64,000 bases of DNA from Firmicutes bacterium UBA7510 (GTDB lineage: Bacteria; Bacillota; Clostridia; Tissierellales; Sedimentibacteraceae): NCBI GenBank assembly GCA_002479485.1, contig DLNM01000045.1, positions 62,001-126,000 on the forward strand. Reading direction: 5' to 3'. Each line of letters begins with the position of its first letter. Position 1 is the stretch's first letter. Of this stretch, positions 50,783-60,430 are shown one piece after another. A model generated the notes under the pieces. It had not been told where the DNA came from. It did no database searches and saw only the letters and a list, made by a program, of their open reading frames with translations. Position numbers and translations under genes: made by a program.

Positions 50783-51460
50783 ATGGACGTAATTATAGAT
50801 AACAAAAGAATAAAATATCATAAAAAAACATTTGAAAATATTTCAGTGGATAAGCAGAAAAAAGTAATAGAAACAGCTGTTAAACATTTTGCTATGTACG
50901 GATATGATGCAACAAATATTAATAATATTGCTAGTGATGTAGGGATAAGTATAGGCTCATTATATAACTACTTTGCTTCAAAGGAAGATTTGTTTTTAGG
51001 TGTAGTTAATGAAGGCTCATTATTGTTAGAAAAAGAACTATCTAAGATTGATGAAACTGAAAATATATTGATTTTCTTTGAAAAAATATTAAGGCTAAGT
51101 AAAGAGTTTGCATTGAACTATCCAGAGTTTAATCAAATCTATTTAAATCTAACTACACAAAATTTGTCTCATTTATCAGATAAACTATGCAATAAAATTG
51201 AACATATAACAGCTGAAAAGTATAAAAAGCTAATTAATATTTCAAAGGAAAAGGGATACATAAGAACGGAAATGTCAGAAAATGAAATAGCCTTTTGTTT
51301 GGATAACCTTGTTATGATGCTGCAATTCTCATTTGCATCTAACTACTATTTAGAAAGAATGAGAACCTTTTTAGGGGAGAATGTTGATATAAAGGATGAT
51401 AGTATAATAGAAAGTATAGTTAGCTTTGCTGTAAATTCTTTAACTAAAGATATAGGATAA
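50783..51460 (+). CDS. TetR-family regulator of the operon
   Basis: This 225-residue regulator has a helix-turn-helix domain at about residues 22-65 (VIETAVKHFAMYGYDATNIN, then VGISIGSLYNYFASKEDLF). The C-terminal domain is a hydrophobic ligand pocket type. It lies inside the operon 10 bases after the second SCP2-like gene. The palindrome at 45939-45952 is its probable target. The ligand may be the pathway substrate. Confidence 0.85.
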   Translation: MDVIIDNKRIKYHKKTFENISVDKQKKVIETAVKHFAMYGYDATNINNIASDVGISIGSLYNYFASKEDLFLGVVNEGSLLLEKELSKIDETENILIFFEKILRLSKEFALNYPEFNQIYLNLTTQNLSHLSDKLCNKIEHITAEKYKKLINISKEKGYIRTEMSENEIAFCLDNLVMMLQFSFASNYYLERMRTFLGENVDIKDDSIIESIVSFAVNSLTKDIG

Positions 51461-51473
51461 GTCCTATATCTTT
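51446..51473 (+). terminator. 12-bp perfect hairpin after the TetR gene
   Basis: AAAGATATAGGA and TCCTATATCTTT flank TAAG. The TetR stop codon lies in it. The T-run is short, so partial read-through into the flavoenzyme gene is likely. Confidence 0.55.
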
Positions 51474-51495
51474 AGCGTTATGAGGGGGGAGTTAA

Positions 51496-53574
51496 ATGCA
51501 ATATAATAATTTATTTTCTCCAATGAAAATAGGAAATGTTGAAATCAAAAATAGAGTTGTTATGCCTGCAATGATGCTGGGACATGGACAGTTTAATGGA
51601 AAACCAACCGAACAGATGCTTGATTATTATGAGGAAAGAGCCAAGGGAGGTGTAGGATTAATCATCACGGAAATAACGAGAGTTGATGATATAACAGGTG
51701 TAGGCGCATTTGCACAGCTTGCTGTAAGCCATGATTACCATATAGAACCATTAAAAAAGCTCGTTGATAAAATTCATAACCATGATTGCAAAGTATTTGT
51801 TCAGCTACACCATCCGGGACGTCAAAACTTACCTATAACTGTTGGAATATTACCAATGGCAATCGGATTAGAAAAAATTACACCAAAATTTAGAAACGCT
51901 TTTTATAAGATGACGCCACTTGCTAAAAAAATGCAGGATAAGGGCATTGTTTTATCAGTGGTTGGTCCTTCGAAAACATCGCCATGTAGCTTTGCTAAGG
52001 GAAGGAATAGAGCCTTAAGACATGCAGAAGTAAAGAAGCTTATCAAAAAATTTATAGATGGTGCGATTCGCGTTAAAAAAACTGGTGCAGATGGTGTTGA
52101 ACTACATGCGGCACATGGATATTTGATACAACAGTTTTTAAGCCCATTAACTAATAAAAGAACAGATGAGTACGGGGGAAGCTTAGAAAATAGAATGAGA
52201 TTTCTGCTAGAAATAATAGAGGGAATAGAAAATAATTGTGGTCAAGATTTTCCTATTGTAGTAAGACTTTCGGTAGATGAATGTTATGACAAAATAGGTG
52301 GAAACAAAAAAGGATATTCATTGCTGGAGGGAGTTGAAATAGCTAAGAGGCTGGAAAAGGCGGGCATTGCTGCTATAGATATTTCTTCTGCTAGTTATGA
52401 AACTATGAATTATTGGCTAGAACCTACAACATTTGAGCCAGGATGGAGAAAATATATGGCTCAGGCTGTTAAAAAAGAAGTATCTATTCCAGTTATTGCA
52501 GCTAATCTTATTAGAAGTGAGAAACAGGCTGAAGAGCAAATAGGGGATGGATATCAGGATTTTGTCGCACTTGGTAGGCCGCTTATTGCCGATCCATACT
52601 GGGTTAAAAAGGTGATGGAGAACAAAGAACAGGAGATAAAACGTTGCATGTGCTGCTTATGGTGTTTTGAAAGTATGCTTGAAAATGCATATAAGGGTAC
52701 GTCTGGAGAATGTGCGGTTAACCCTAGAATGGGAAATGAAAAGACATTTTTAAATCTTAAGAAAGATGGAAACAATAGGACGGTAGTAATAGTTGGTGCG
52801 GGGCCGGCTGGCTTAACTGCCGCAGAGATACTAAGTGAAAGAGGTTTTAATGTAATAGTACTTGAAAAGAATTCCTATGTGGGGGGACAGGCAAAGCTTG
52901 GAAGTGTACCTCCTAAAAAAGAAAAAATAAGCTGGTGCTACTATGATTTAGCATATGCTGCTAAAAAAAATGGAGTTAAAATATTATATAACACTAATGC
53001 AACAGAAAAAAATATAGCTGAGTATAACCCGTATGCAGTGATTATAGCAACTGGCGCAATTGCCTTAAAACCTAAAAGTATAAAAGGTATTGAGAATAAA
53101 AATGTATGTACAATCACTGAAATTCTAAACGAGTCGATTGTCTTGAAAAATAAGAGAGTTGCTGTAATTGGCTCAGGTATGTCAGGTCTTGAAACAGCAG
53201 AAAAACTATGTACGGATGGAAATATTGTTACAGTAATAGAGATGGCTGACAAGGTTTCTCCTTCTACATATTCACAGCATATTGATGATATAATGCCACG
53301 CTTAAAGAAATACGAAACTACATTTTTAGTAGGTAATAGATTGGAAAGTATTAATAGTGACAGCATTACAATTGAAAATATGTCTACTAAAGCTAAACGA
53401 ATTTTACAGACAGATTATGTTGTTCTATCATTGGGCAGTAAACCTGTAAATGATTTATATAAAAGTATGGAGGGAAAGTACGATAATCTTTATATCATAG
53501 GAGATGCAGAGAAAATCGGTAGGATAGCGCAAGCCACTAAAGCTGCTGCAAGGCTTGCAATGAATTTAAATTAA
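51496..53574 (+). CDS. 2-enoate reductase-type flavoenzyme (OYE/FadH/BaiCD-like)
   Basis: This 692-residue enzyme has an N-terminal old-yellow-enzyme barrel that binds FMN (LFSPMKIGNVEIKNRVVMPA; HAAHGYLIQQFLSP), a 4Fe-4S segment with cysteines C384, C387, C390 and a distal CAVNP, an FAD-binding GAGPAGLTAAE near 435 and a second dinucleotide site GSGMSGLETAE near 558. This is the layout of 2,4-dienoyl-CoA reductase and clostridial 2-enoate, bile-acid and steroid double-bond reductases. It would reduce an activated C=C bond. The gene is the last of the operon. GGGGGG precedes ATG. Confidence 0.88.
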   Translation: MQYNNLFSPMKIGNVEIKNRVVMPAMMLGHGQFNGKPTEQMLDYYEERAKGGVGLIITEITRVDDITGVGAFAQLAVSHDYHIEPLKKLVDKIHNHDCKVFVQLHHPGRQNLPITVGILPMAIGLEKITPKFRNAFYKMTPLAKKMQDKGIVLSVVGPSKTSPCSFAKGRNRALRHAEVKKLIKKFIDGAIRVKKTGADGVELHAAHGYLIQQFLSPLTNKRTDEYGGSLENRMRFLLEIIEGIENNCGQDFPIVVRLSVDECYDKIGGNKKGYSLLEGVEIAKRLEKAGIAAIDISSASYETMNYWLEPTTFEPGWRKYMAQAVKKEVSIPVIAANLIRSEKQAEEQIGDGYQDFVALGRPLIADPYWVKKVMENKEQEIKRCMCCLWCFESMLENAYKGTSGECAVNPRMGNEKTFLNLKKDGNNRTVVIVGAGPAGLTAAEILSERGFNVIVLEKNSYVGGQAKLGSVPPKKEKISWCYYDLAYAAKKNGVKILYNTNATEKNIAEYNPYAVIIATGAIALKPKSIKGIENKNVCTITEILNESIVLKNKRVAVIGSGMSGLETAEKLCTDGNIVTVIEMADKVSPSTYSQHIDDIMPRLKKYETTFLVGNRLESINSDSITIENMSTKAKRILQTDYVVLSLGSKPVNDLYKSMEGKYDNLYIIGDAEKIGRIAQATKAAARLAMNLN

Positions 53575-53587
53575 CCTAAAACGTATA

Positions 53588-53633
53588 ATAATATTGTTTC
53601 AATATTATTTGTAATAATGAAGCAATATTATTA
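53588..53633 (+). terminator. Hairpin after the flavoenzyme gene
   Basis: AATAATATTG and CAATATTATT flank an AT-rich loop. It is AT-only apart from one G-C pair, so it is weak. Confidence 0.45.
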
Positions 53634-53753
53634 TAAAATATAGTATGATACAGATTTTTATCCTTCTAATAATACTTATAAAGCTTGGTTATAAATGTTC
53701 TATCAAGTTACATTTATACCATCTTAATTATAAATAGTAAAGGAGATTTTAGC

Positions 53754-55478
53754 ATGAACGTATTGTACATAGTTTTAGGAAGCGCACTCATTTTTTTAAT
53801 TGCCTATAATACCTATGGCAAATTTTTATCAAAAAAGGTATTTAAACTTGATGACAAAAATATAACTCCATCTATTGAAGTGAATGATGGACAAGATTAT
53901 GTTCCAGCAAAAAAAGGAATGCTAATGGGACAGCATTTTTCTGCAATAGCTGCTGCTGGGCCAATAAACGGACCAATTATTGCTGCACTAGCTTTTGGAT
54001 GGGTGCCAGCACTTATCTGGGTTATTATAGGAAGTATTTTTATAGGTGGAGTTCATGACATGGGTAGCTTGATAGCATCGGTTAGGCATAAGGCTAAATC
54101 TATAACAGAGGTTATTAGGCAAAATGTTTCTAAACGTGCTTGGGGATTATTTATGATTTTCATTTGGATTACTCTTGTATACATAATTGTTGCATTTACT
54201 GATATTACAGCAACCTCATTTGTAGGTAATGTAGCCTTGGAATCTGGTGAAGTAGTTAATGGCTCTGCAATTGCAAGCTCGTCTATTATGTATCTAATAC
54301 TTCCAATTATTATGGCTTTAGTCATGAAGTTTGGCAAAGTAAAAGAGGGAGTTGCTACGCTTATATTTTTACCGCTTGTTGGTGTAGCTATTTGGGCAGG
54401 TAAGTATTTCCCAGTGGCACTACCAATAGCAGATCCTATTCTTGCGCAAAAAATATGGGGTACATTAATTTTAATTTATTGTTTAGTAGCATCAATTATA
54501 CCAATGTGGCTATTATTACAGCCAAGAGGAGCTTTGGGAGGATACTTTTTATATGCGGCGTTAATAGTTGCCGCTATAGGTATAATATTTGGCGGCTATA
54601 CAGTTAATTATCCTGCATTTACAAAATTAGCTGACGCTGGTCTTGGAAGTGATTTTTGGTTCCCAATGTTTCCAGTCTTATTCATTACAATTGCCTGCGG
54701 TGCTTGCTCAGGTTTTCATTCCTTGGTGTCTTCTGGTACAACAAGTAAGCAATTAAGAGTTGAAACTGATGCAAAACCAATAGGATATGGTGCAATGTTA
54801 TTAGAGGGAATGGTAGCAGTAGTATCTATTAGCTGTGTAATGATTCTAGCATCCAATTCTCCTATTATTAACAAGGCTCCAAACTTTATATATGCTACTG
54901 GAATAGGAAGCTTTATGAAATTAATTGGAGTTCCAGTTGTGTTTGGTATTAGCTTTGGTCTTATGGCATTTACAACATTTGTTTATGATACTCTTGACGT
55001 TTGCACTCGTCTTGGACGATATATAATCGAAGAGTTGACAGGTTGGAGAGATATAAAAGGAAAACTTTTAGGTACAATTTTAACTGCTGGTGTTCCACTA
55101 TTATTTATATTCCAGACTATGAAAGATGCAAATGGCAATGTAATACCAGCATGGAAAACATTCTGGAATACATTTGGAGCTTCTAACCAATTGCTTGCAG
55201 CATTAGCCTTAATAGGTATATCAGTATGGCTAGTTAATTCTAGAAGAGAATCTAAAGTATGGTTAGTATCATTCATACCAGCAACTGTAATGTTTGTAAT
55301 GTCAAACTTTGCATTACTTATAGACATTCATAAGGGATGGGTACTAAATACAGGACATCCTGCAATACCATATGTTTCATTAATATTAGTAATTCTTTCA
55401 ATATTAGTTTCTGTTGAAACAGTAATATCAATTATAAAGAATAAAAAAACTCCTATTGTTAAAGAAAAAATAAAATAA
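53754..55478 (+). CDS. cstA: CstA-family carbon starvation protein/peptide or pyruvate carrier
   Basis: This 574-residue membrane protein has about 16 helices. The signatures KKGMLMGQHFSAIAAAGPIN, GPIIAALAFGWVPALIWV and CGACSGFHSLVSSGTTSKQL are the CstA core. Relatives take up peptides or pyruvate under carbon stress. The start ATG 53754 follows AAAGGAGA; the open frame upstream has no ribosome site. It ends at a strong shared terminator. Confidence 0.92.
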   Translation: MNVLYIVLGSALIFLIAYNTYGKFLSKKVFKLDDKNITPSIEVNDGQDYVPAKKGMLMGQHFSAIAAAGPINGPIIAALAFGWVPALIWVIIGSIFIGGVHDMGSLIASVRHKAKSITEVIRQNVSKRAWGLFMIFIWITLVYIIVAFTDITATSFVGNVALESGEVVNGSAIASSSIMYLILPIIMALVMKFGKVKEGVATLIFLPLVGVAIWAGKYFPVALPIADPILAQKIWGTLILIYCLVASIIPMWLLLQPRGALGGYFLYAALIVAAIGIIFGGYTVNYPAFTKLADAGLGSDFWFPMFPVLFITIACGACSGFHSLVSSGTTSKQLRVETDAKPIGYGAMLLEGMVAVVSISCVMILASNSPIINKAPNFIYATGIGSFMKLIGVPVVFGISFGLMAFTTFVYDTLDVCTRLGRYIIEELTGWRDIKGKLLGTILTAGVPLLFIFQTMKDANGNVIPAWKTFWNTFGASNQLLAALALIGISVWLVNSRRESKVWLVSFIPATVMFVMSNFALLIDIHKGWVLNTGHPAIPYVSLILVILSILVSVETVISIIKNKKTPIVKEKIK

Positions 55479-55492
55479 TAGAGTAATAATAT

Positions 55493-55530
55493 AAAAAAGG
55501 TCGCAACTAATTAAATTGCGACCTTTTTTA
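55493..55530. terminator. Bidirectional intrinsic terminator
   Basis: AAAAAAGGTCGCAA and TTGCGACCTTTTTT are perfect 14-nt arms. It serves the converging cstA and NhaC genes. Confidence 0.92.
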
Positions 55531-55538
55531 TGTATTTT

Positions 55539-56981
55539 TTAAACCTTAGCTTTTTTAGCCTTTGGTCCTTTGTATTCTTCAGCTGATGGATCATCTTCAA
55601 GTTTCATTATTGAATATCCAACATAACCAGCAATAGTAGAAACTATAGGGCTTAGTATGTTAAAGAATGCAAATGGAGCATAAGTAAATGTTGAAACTCC
55701 TAGGAATCCTGACATTGTAGCTCCACATGTGTTCCAAGGGACAAGTGCAGATGTAACTGTACCAGAATCCTCTAGTGCACGAGATAAGTTACGAGGAGCT
55801 AAGCCTCTTTTCTTAAATTCATCCTTATACATTTTACCAGGAAGTGCAATCGCTAAGTATTGATCTCCTGCTAGTATGTTTATAAATAAACAAGATAAAA
55901 CAGTTACAAGTATTAATGAACCTGTACTCTTTGCATATGATAACAATTTGTTTGCTATACATCCTAGCATTCCAGACTTTTCTAGAACGCCACCAAATGT
56001 TAATGCAGACATAATAAGAGCTATAGTCCACATCATTTTCATTAAACCGCCATTAGTCATAAGTTCATCTACCATTGCATGACCAGTTTCTGATGTTACT
56101 CCATTCATCATAGAGCCTAAAACATCACTTAGTGAAGAACCTTGGAATATAAATGCACAAACACCACCAAGTAATGCGCCGATAAATAATCCTGGAAGAG
56201 CAGGAACTTTCATAGCTACCATTACAATTACTATTACAGGAACAAGCAATAATACTGGGTTAATATTATAGTTAGCTGATATTACATCTAATATTCCTTG
56301 AATTTCAGTAGAGTTTAACTCTTGACCAGAGAAATTAAATCCTATTATAACAAATAAAACTAATGTTATACCGTATGAAATACTTGTTGTATAAAGCATA
56401 TGCTTAACGTGATCAAATAATTTTGCTCCAGCCATTGCAGGTGCTAAGTTTGTTGTATCTGATAAAGGAGATATTTTGTCCCCAAAATATGCACCAGATA
56501 TAATAGCACCAGCTGCTAAGCCAAGAGGTATATTAAGACCTTGAGCTATACCAATTAAAGCTATACCAACTGTTCCAGCTGTAGTCCATGAACTGCCTGT
56601 AGCTAGTGAAACTACACTACATAATAATAAAGAAGCAGCTAAGAAAAATGTAGGTGATAAAATTTGTAATCCGTAATAGATAAGTGTAGGAACTATACCT
56701 CCAATTATCCAAGTACCAATAATAACTCCAATGATTGCAAGAATTAAGATTGCCTGCATTGTACTTGATATAGAAGCTACAATGCCTTCTTCAATTTCTA
56801 CCCATTTATATCCCAAAACAAAAACTGCGATAACAGCAGTAAATGTAGCACCTAAAATAAGTGGGATATGGATATCAGCTTCAATTTTAATAGCGATAGC
56901 AAGAAAAATAATCGTGACTATCACTGGTAAAATAGAAAGTAATAAAGACGGTTGTTTTTTTTCTTTTGCTTGATTGTTCAT
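55539..56981 (-). CDS. NhaC-family Na+/H+ antiporter-like carrier
   Basis: This 480-residue protein has about 12 helices and NhaC motifs: SSWTTAGTVGIALIGIAQGL, SGAYFGDKISPLSDTTNLAP and FINILAGDQYLAIALPGKMY. The ASP-containing ISPLSDTTNL helix is the family's ion motif. GGGAGG precedes ATG. It is related to the protein at 58187 more than to the one at 42312. Substrate is not inferred. Confidence 0.88.
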   Translation of the reverse strand: MNNQAKEKKQPSLLLSILPVIVTIIFLAIAIKIEADIHIPLILGATFTAVIAVFVLGYKWVEIEEGIVASISSTMQAILILAIIGVIIGTWIIGGIVPTLIYYGLQILSPTFFLAASLLLCSVVSLATGSSWTTAGTVGIALIGIAQGLNIPLGLAAGAIISGAYFGDKISPLSDTTNLAPAMAGAKLFDHVKHMLYTTSISYGITLVLFVIIGFNFSGQELNSTEIQGILDVISANYNINPVLLLVPVIVIVMVAMKVPALPGLFIGALLGGVCAFIFQGSSLSDVLGSMMNGVTSETGHAMVDELMTNGGLMKMMWTIALIMSALTFGGVLEKSGMLGCIANKLLSYAKSTGSLILVTVLSCLFINILAGDQYLAIALPGKMYKDEFKKRGLAPRNLSRALEDSGTVTSALVPWNTCGATMSGFLGVSTFTYAPFAFFNILSPIVSTIAGYVGYSIMKLEDDPSAEEYKGPKAKKAKV

Positions 56982-57243
56982 TGTTTTTCCTCCCTAAATT
57001 TTTTGTTCTTTTGTAAACAAATTAAACTAATTCCTTTGTCTGTAAACGATTTCACAAACTTTAAAAATTGGGCGGGTTTTTAAAGATGCTTCTACTTTTT
57101 GTCGTAGAATTATATTTATTGTTTATAGAAATAATAAATTGCTTTCTATTTATATTCAAGAAAATTATTTCGACACAAATCGACATTATTAAAAAAACTA
57201 TTGAATTAGTAAAATAGTTAATAATTTAACTAAATAATTATTT
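56982..57243. other. AT-rich intergenic region
   Basis: No ORF, clear hairpin or repeat is seen. It holds the upstream region of the NhaC gene (minus strand). It precedes the PAS remnant. Confidence 0.4.
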
Positions 57244-57449
57244 TTTATTCATCAATTTTTAAATCTAATTATACAGATATTATAGCTGAAAATGAGTGTA
57301 CTTGTGTATTGAAAAAGATTGATGAATTAGTATTAAAAGATAATAGCTATCAAATAGAATATAAAATTAATAAAAAAGATGGAACACCTATTCGTTTGAT
57401 TGGAAATATAACTAAACGAAAGGATGAAAATTGTATTAAAGAATTCTAG
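57244..57449 (+). pseudogene. PAS-domain remnant
   Basis: One frame is open for about 67 codons without a start and reads NYTDIIAENECTCVLKKIDE, then KDNSYQIEYKINKKDG and LIGNITKRKDENCIKEF before TAG. This is the second half of a PAS_3-type sensor domain as found in diguanylate cyclases and kinases. An in-frame stop lies just upstream and the output domain is missing. It is a decayed gene piece. Confidence 0.65.
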
Positions 57450-57531
57450 AAAAACATTGTAATATTTTTGAAAAAGGAATAATATATGTGTAAATAATTT
57501 ATAATATATTATTACTATGGAGGTGTTTATA

Positions 57532-58110
57532 ATGAATAAGAAACTAGACGTAAAAATTTTAATTACTACAATTGTTACATTATTGCCTATTGTTTTAGGT
57601 ATAATAAATGGTTTTTCGTCAAACTTGTTTTTAGCTTTTATCGTTCCTGTTATATTTGCCATTATTAATATATTTGAAAATATATATATAAGTAAATATG
57701 AAAAAGCTAATACAACATCTGTTATTACATATCAGTGCAGATGGATTATACCCGTTGTATCTATCGTATCTATGAGCATAGTTATTAGTAGAGCAATGAA
57801 AATCGAATCTCCGATATATTATATAATAATGTCATTGATTGGTATTTATGTATGCTCATCTGGTGTAAAACTTATCGAATCCAAAAACGAAGCAAATTGC
57901 ATTTTTAAATTACCATCATTTTTAAAAAATAAAAATGCCAATTGCGAGAAATTTGATACTATAGGATATATATGGATTGCTTCAGGGTTGATTTTTACAG
58001 CATTAGTCTATTTAAGAGTCAGCTGGTTTGTAATAGGTTTACTTTTATGTGCTGTAATGTTTGTAGCACCGCTATTTATTTTTAGATTTATGTATAAACA
58101 TGTTAAATAA
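57532..58110 (+). CDS. Hypothetical multi-pass membrane protein
   Basis: This protein of about 192 residues has about six hydrophobic helices in pairs (ILITTIVTLLPIVLGIING; VIPVVSIVSMSIVISRA-like; YIWIASGLIFTALVYL). No family is recognised. ATG at 57532 follows TGGAGGTG; an in-frame ATG at 57517 overlaps that site. It is followed by a terminator. Confidence 0.6.
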   Translation: MNKKLDVKILITTIVTLLPIVLGIINGFSSNLFLAFIVPVIFAIINIFENIYISKYEKANTTSVITYQCRWIIPVVSIVSMSIVISRAMKIESPIYYIIMSLIGIYVCSSGVKLIESKNEANCIFKLPSFLKNKNANCEKFDTIGYIWIASGLIFTALVYLRVSWFVIGLLLCAVMFVAPLFIFRFMYKHVK

Positions 58111-58115
58111 AGTTA

Positions 58116-58141
58116 AAAACGAGCTGTTAAAAGCTCGTTTT
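58116..58141 (+). terminator. Intrinsic terminator
   Basis: AAAACGAGCT pairs perfectly with AGCTCGTTTT across a 6-base loop. Confidence 0.85.
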
Positions 58142-58186
58142 ATATGTTAAGCTATTATATAATCACAAAAAATACGAGGTGTTAAA

Positions 58187-59554
58187 TTGACAAGCAAAAA
58201 ATTTACTGTTAATTCAAATCTAGTTTTATTAGTAAGCATTATATCCGTAATAGGATGCATGTTTATGAATATACCTCTTTATGCAGGATTTTTTGCAGGT
58301 ATAGTACTTACTGCACTAAGTATGTATACTGCTGGATTTAAGATAAAGCAAATTTTTAATACTATGGTTTCATCTATTGTTGAAATAAAAGGATTAATTC
58401 TTATTATACTGTTGATAGGAGCGACTACAACTGTTTGGATTTCATCGGGAGTTATACCTACTATTATGTATTATGGATTTAATTATATGGACGGTGTAAA
58501 CTTTCTGTTGGCAGCATTTCTAATTATGACTGTTGTTTCTATCTTTATGGGGACTGCTGTAGGAACTATAAGTACAGTAGGTATTGCACTGATGGGCATT
58601 GGCTTTGGACTTGGCATACAACCAGAAATGTTAATTGGAGTTTTAGTATCTGGAGCTTTTATTGCTGATAAAATATCACCATTATCAGGGCTGTTAAATC
58701 TTACAATGAATACTGTAAAAAGAAACTATTTACAGATAATTAAAAGCTTTTCTATTACACTCATACCACTAATAATTATTACAGCTATAATTTATTGTAT
58801 TATGGGTAGTCAATATACTGTCAATAATTATAGTAGTTTAGAAGTATACAAAGAGGCTATAATAAATGATATTAACATATCTCCATTTCTTTTATTAATG
58901 CCAATACTTATGGTTGTGTTGTCTTTAGTTGGTCTTAAATCAATAGTTACAATAGGAATTGGAGTTGTATGTGGAGGTATTTTTAGTGTTGTAATGCAGG
59001 ACATGTCTATCTTAGAAACTATAAAAAGTATAATGTTTGGCTACAGTGCACAGACTGCTTCAGCTGAATTAAATAGTATTTTGGTAAGTGGAGGAGTTGT
59101 TTCTATGATAGATGTTATATTAATTGTAGTCGGAAGCGTAGTATTAGTAGGATTGTTTGAAAAAAGTAATGTCTTAGAACCTATAATAAATAAGCTTATA
59201 AGTAAAGTTAATAGCAAATTTCAGCTAATTTTAAAAACAGGTATATTATCAAGTTTAATGACTATTATTACCTGCGATCAGACAGTAGGAATAATATTGC
59301 CGGGTAAGACTCTACAGGATAAATATGAAGAATTTAATATAGATAGTGTAGTATTGGCAAGAACTATATCTGATACAGGAACAATAATAGCTCCTTTAAT
59401 GGTATGGAATGTAAATTCCTTTATAATTAACTCTGTAACAGGAATTTCAGCGCTTGGCTATGCACCATATGCTGTATTGTGCTATTTATGTCCAGCTATT
59501 ACAATAATAATTTCATGGTTAACATATAGAAGAAAACAAAAGGAGCTATCATGA
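58187..59554 (+). CDS. NhaC-family carrier coupled to a LysR regulator
   Basis: This 455-residue membrane protein has about 11 helices with NhaC motifs (MGTAVGTISTVGIALMGIGF; GAFIADKISPLSGLLNLTMN; CDQTVGIILPGKTLQDKYEE). It starts with TTG at 58187, preceded by GAGGTG. Its stop overlaps the LysR start (ATGA), so regulator and carrier are translated together. The LysR partner suggests a small organic acid or amino acid as inducer and perhaps substrate. Confidence 0.87.
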   Translation: MTSKKFTVNSNLVLLVSIISVIGCMFMNIPLYAGFFAGIVLTALSMYTAGFKIKQIFNTMVSSIVEIKGLILIILLIGATTTVWISSGVIPTIMYYGFNYMDGVNFLLAAFLIMTVVSIFMGTAVGTISTVGIALMGIGFGLGIQPEMLIGVLVSGAFIADKISPLSGLLNLTMNTVKRNYLQIIKSFSITLIPLIIITAIIYCIMGSQYTVNNYSSLEVYKEAIINDINISPFLLLMPILMVVLSLVGLKSIVTIGIGVVCGGIFSVVMQDMSILETIKSIMFGYSAQTASAELNSILVSGGVVSMIDVILIVVGSVVLVGLFEKSNVLEPIINKLISKVNSKFQLILKTGILSSLMTIITCDQTVGIILPGKTLQDKYEEFNIDSVVLARTISDTGTIIAPLMVWNVNSFIINSVTGISALGYAPYAVLCYLCPAITIIISWLTYRRKQKELS

Positions 59555-60429
59555 CAATAAGACATTTAAAAATATTTGTAACAGTTGCCGAATGTGGAAA
59601 AATGCGAAAAGCAGCAGAGCTACTATATATTTCACAGCCATCTGTAAGTCAAGCTGTACAAGAGCTAGAAAACTACTATGGTGTAAAGCTTTTTGATAGA
59701 CTTTCTCAAAAGCTATATCTAACAGATATGGGAAAGCTTCTTTTATCATATGCCAGAAGAGCTGTTGAAATAATAGAAAATACAGATAAAGTTATGAAAA
59801 ATGCAGGTGAATACTCAACTCTTAGGATTGGTGCAAGTGTGTCAGTGGGTACATATTTAATAAATGATATAATTGATAAATTAGAGGAAAGCATAGATAA
59901 AATAGAAACCTCAGTTGTAGTTAATAATACCTATATAGTTGAAGAAATGATAAGAAACAGTAAGCTTGATGTTGCAATAGTGGAAGGCATGGTTGAAGGT
60001 AATGATATAATAAAGTTACCTTTATATAATGATGAGCTTGTAATTATTGCTGGAAATAATCATCCCTTTTATGATAAGGGGTCTATAAATATTGAAGAAT
60101 TAAACTATCAAAAGCTTATTGAACGAGAAGAGGGAAGTGCAGAGCGTAATCAATATGAAAGGTTACTGCAAGATAATGGCATTAATATGAAAAAAGCTTG
60201 GAGCTGTACTAATATTCAAGCTATTAAGCACGCTGTTATAAGGGGAAGAGGACTTGGAATTGTTTCAAAAATGTCTGTAGAAAAAGAGGTTGAAGATGGA
60301 AGTCTTAGAATAATAAATGTTAACAATATAAAAGTAAGCCGAGAAATTAACATTATTTATCATAAGGATAAATTCATCTCTCGGCTTATACTTGATTTTA
60401 TAAATATTTGTAAATCGATTAGATTCTAA
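59551..60429 (+). CDS. LysR-family transcriptional regulator
   Basis: This 292-residue regulator has an N-terminal winged helix (residues 1-60: RHLKIFVTVAECGKMRKAAE, YISQPSVSQAVQELENYYG) and a C-terminal ligand domain (about 88-290). It overlaps the NhaC gene by four bases. Unlike most LysR genes, it is downstream of and in the same direction as its likely target. Confidence 0.92.
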   Translation: MTIRHLKIFVTVAECGKMRKAAELLYISQPSVSQAVQELENYYGVKLFDRLSQKLYLTDMGKLLLSYARRAVEIIENTDKVMKNAGEYSTLRIGASVSVGTYLINDIIDKLEESIDKIETSVVVNNTYIVEEMIRNSKLDVAIVEGMVEGNDIIKLPLYNDELVIIAGNNHPFYDKGSINIEELNYQKLIEREEGSAERNQYERLLQDNGINMKKAWSCTNIQAIKHAVIRGRGLGIVSKMSVEKEVEDGSLRIINVNNIKVSREINIIYHKDKFISRLILDFINICKSIRF

Positions 60430-60430
60430 A

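Noticed and set aside
46026..53574. Calling the operon a steroid-17,20-desmolase (desAB) locus
   Set aside because: No hydroxysteroid dehydrogenase or des transporter is present and split transketolases have many roles; kept as a hypothesis only.
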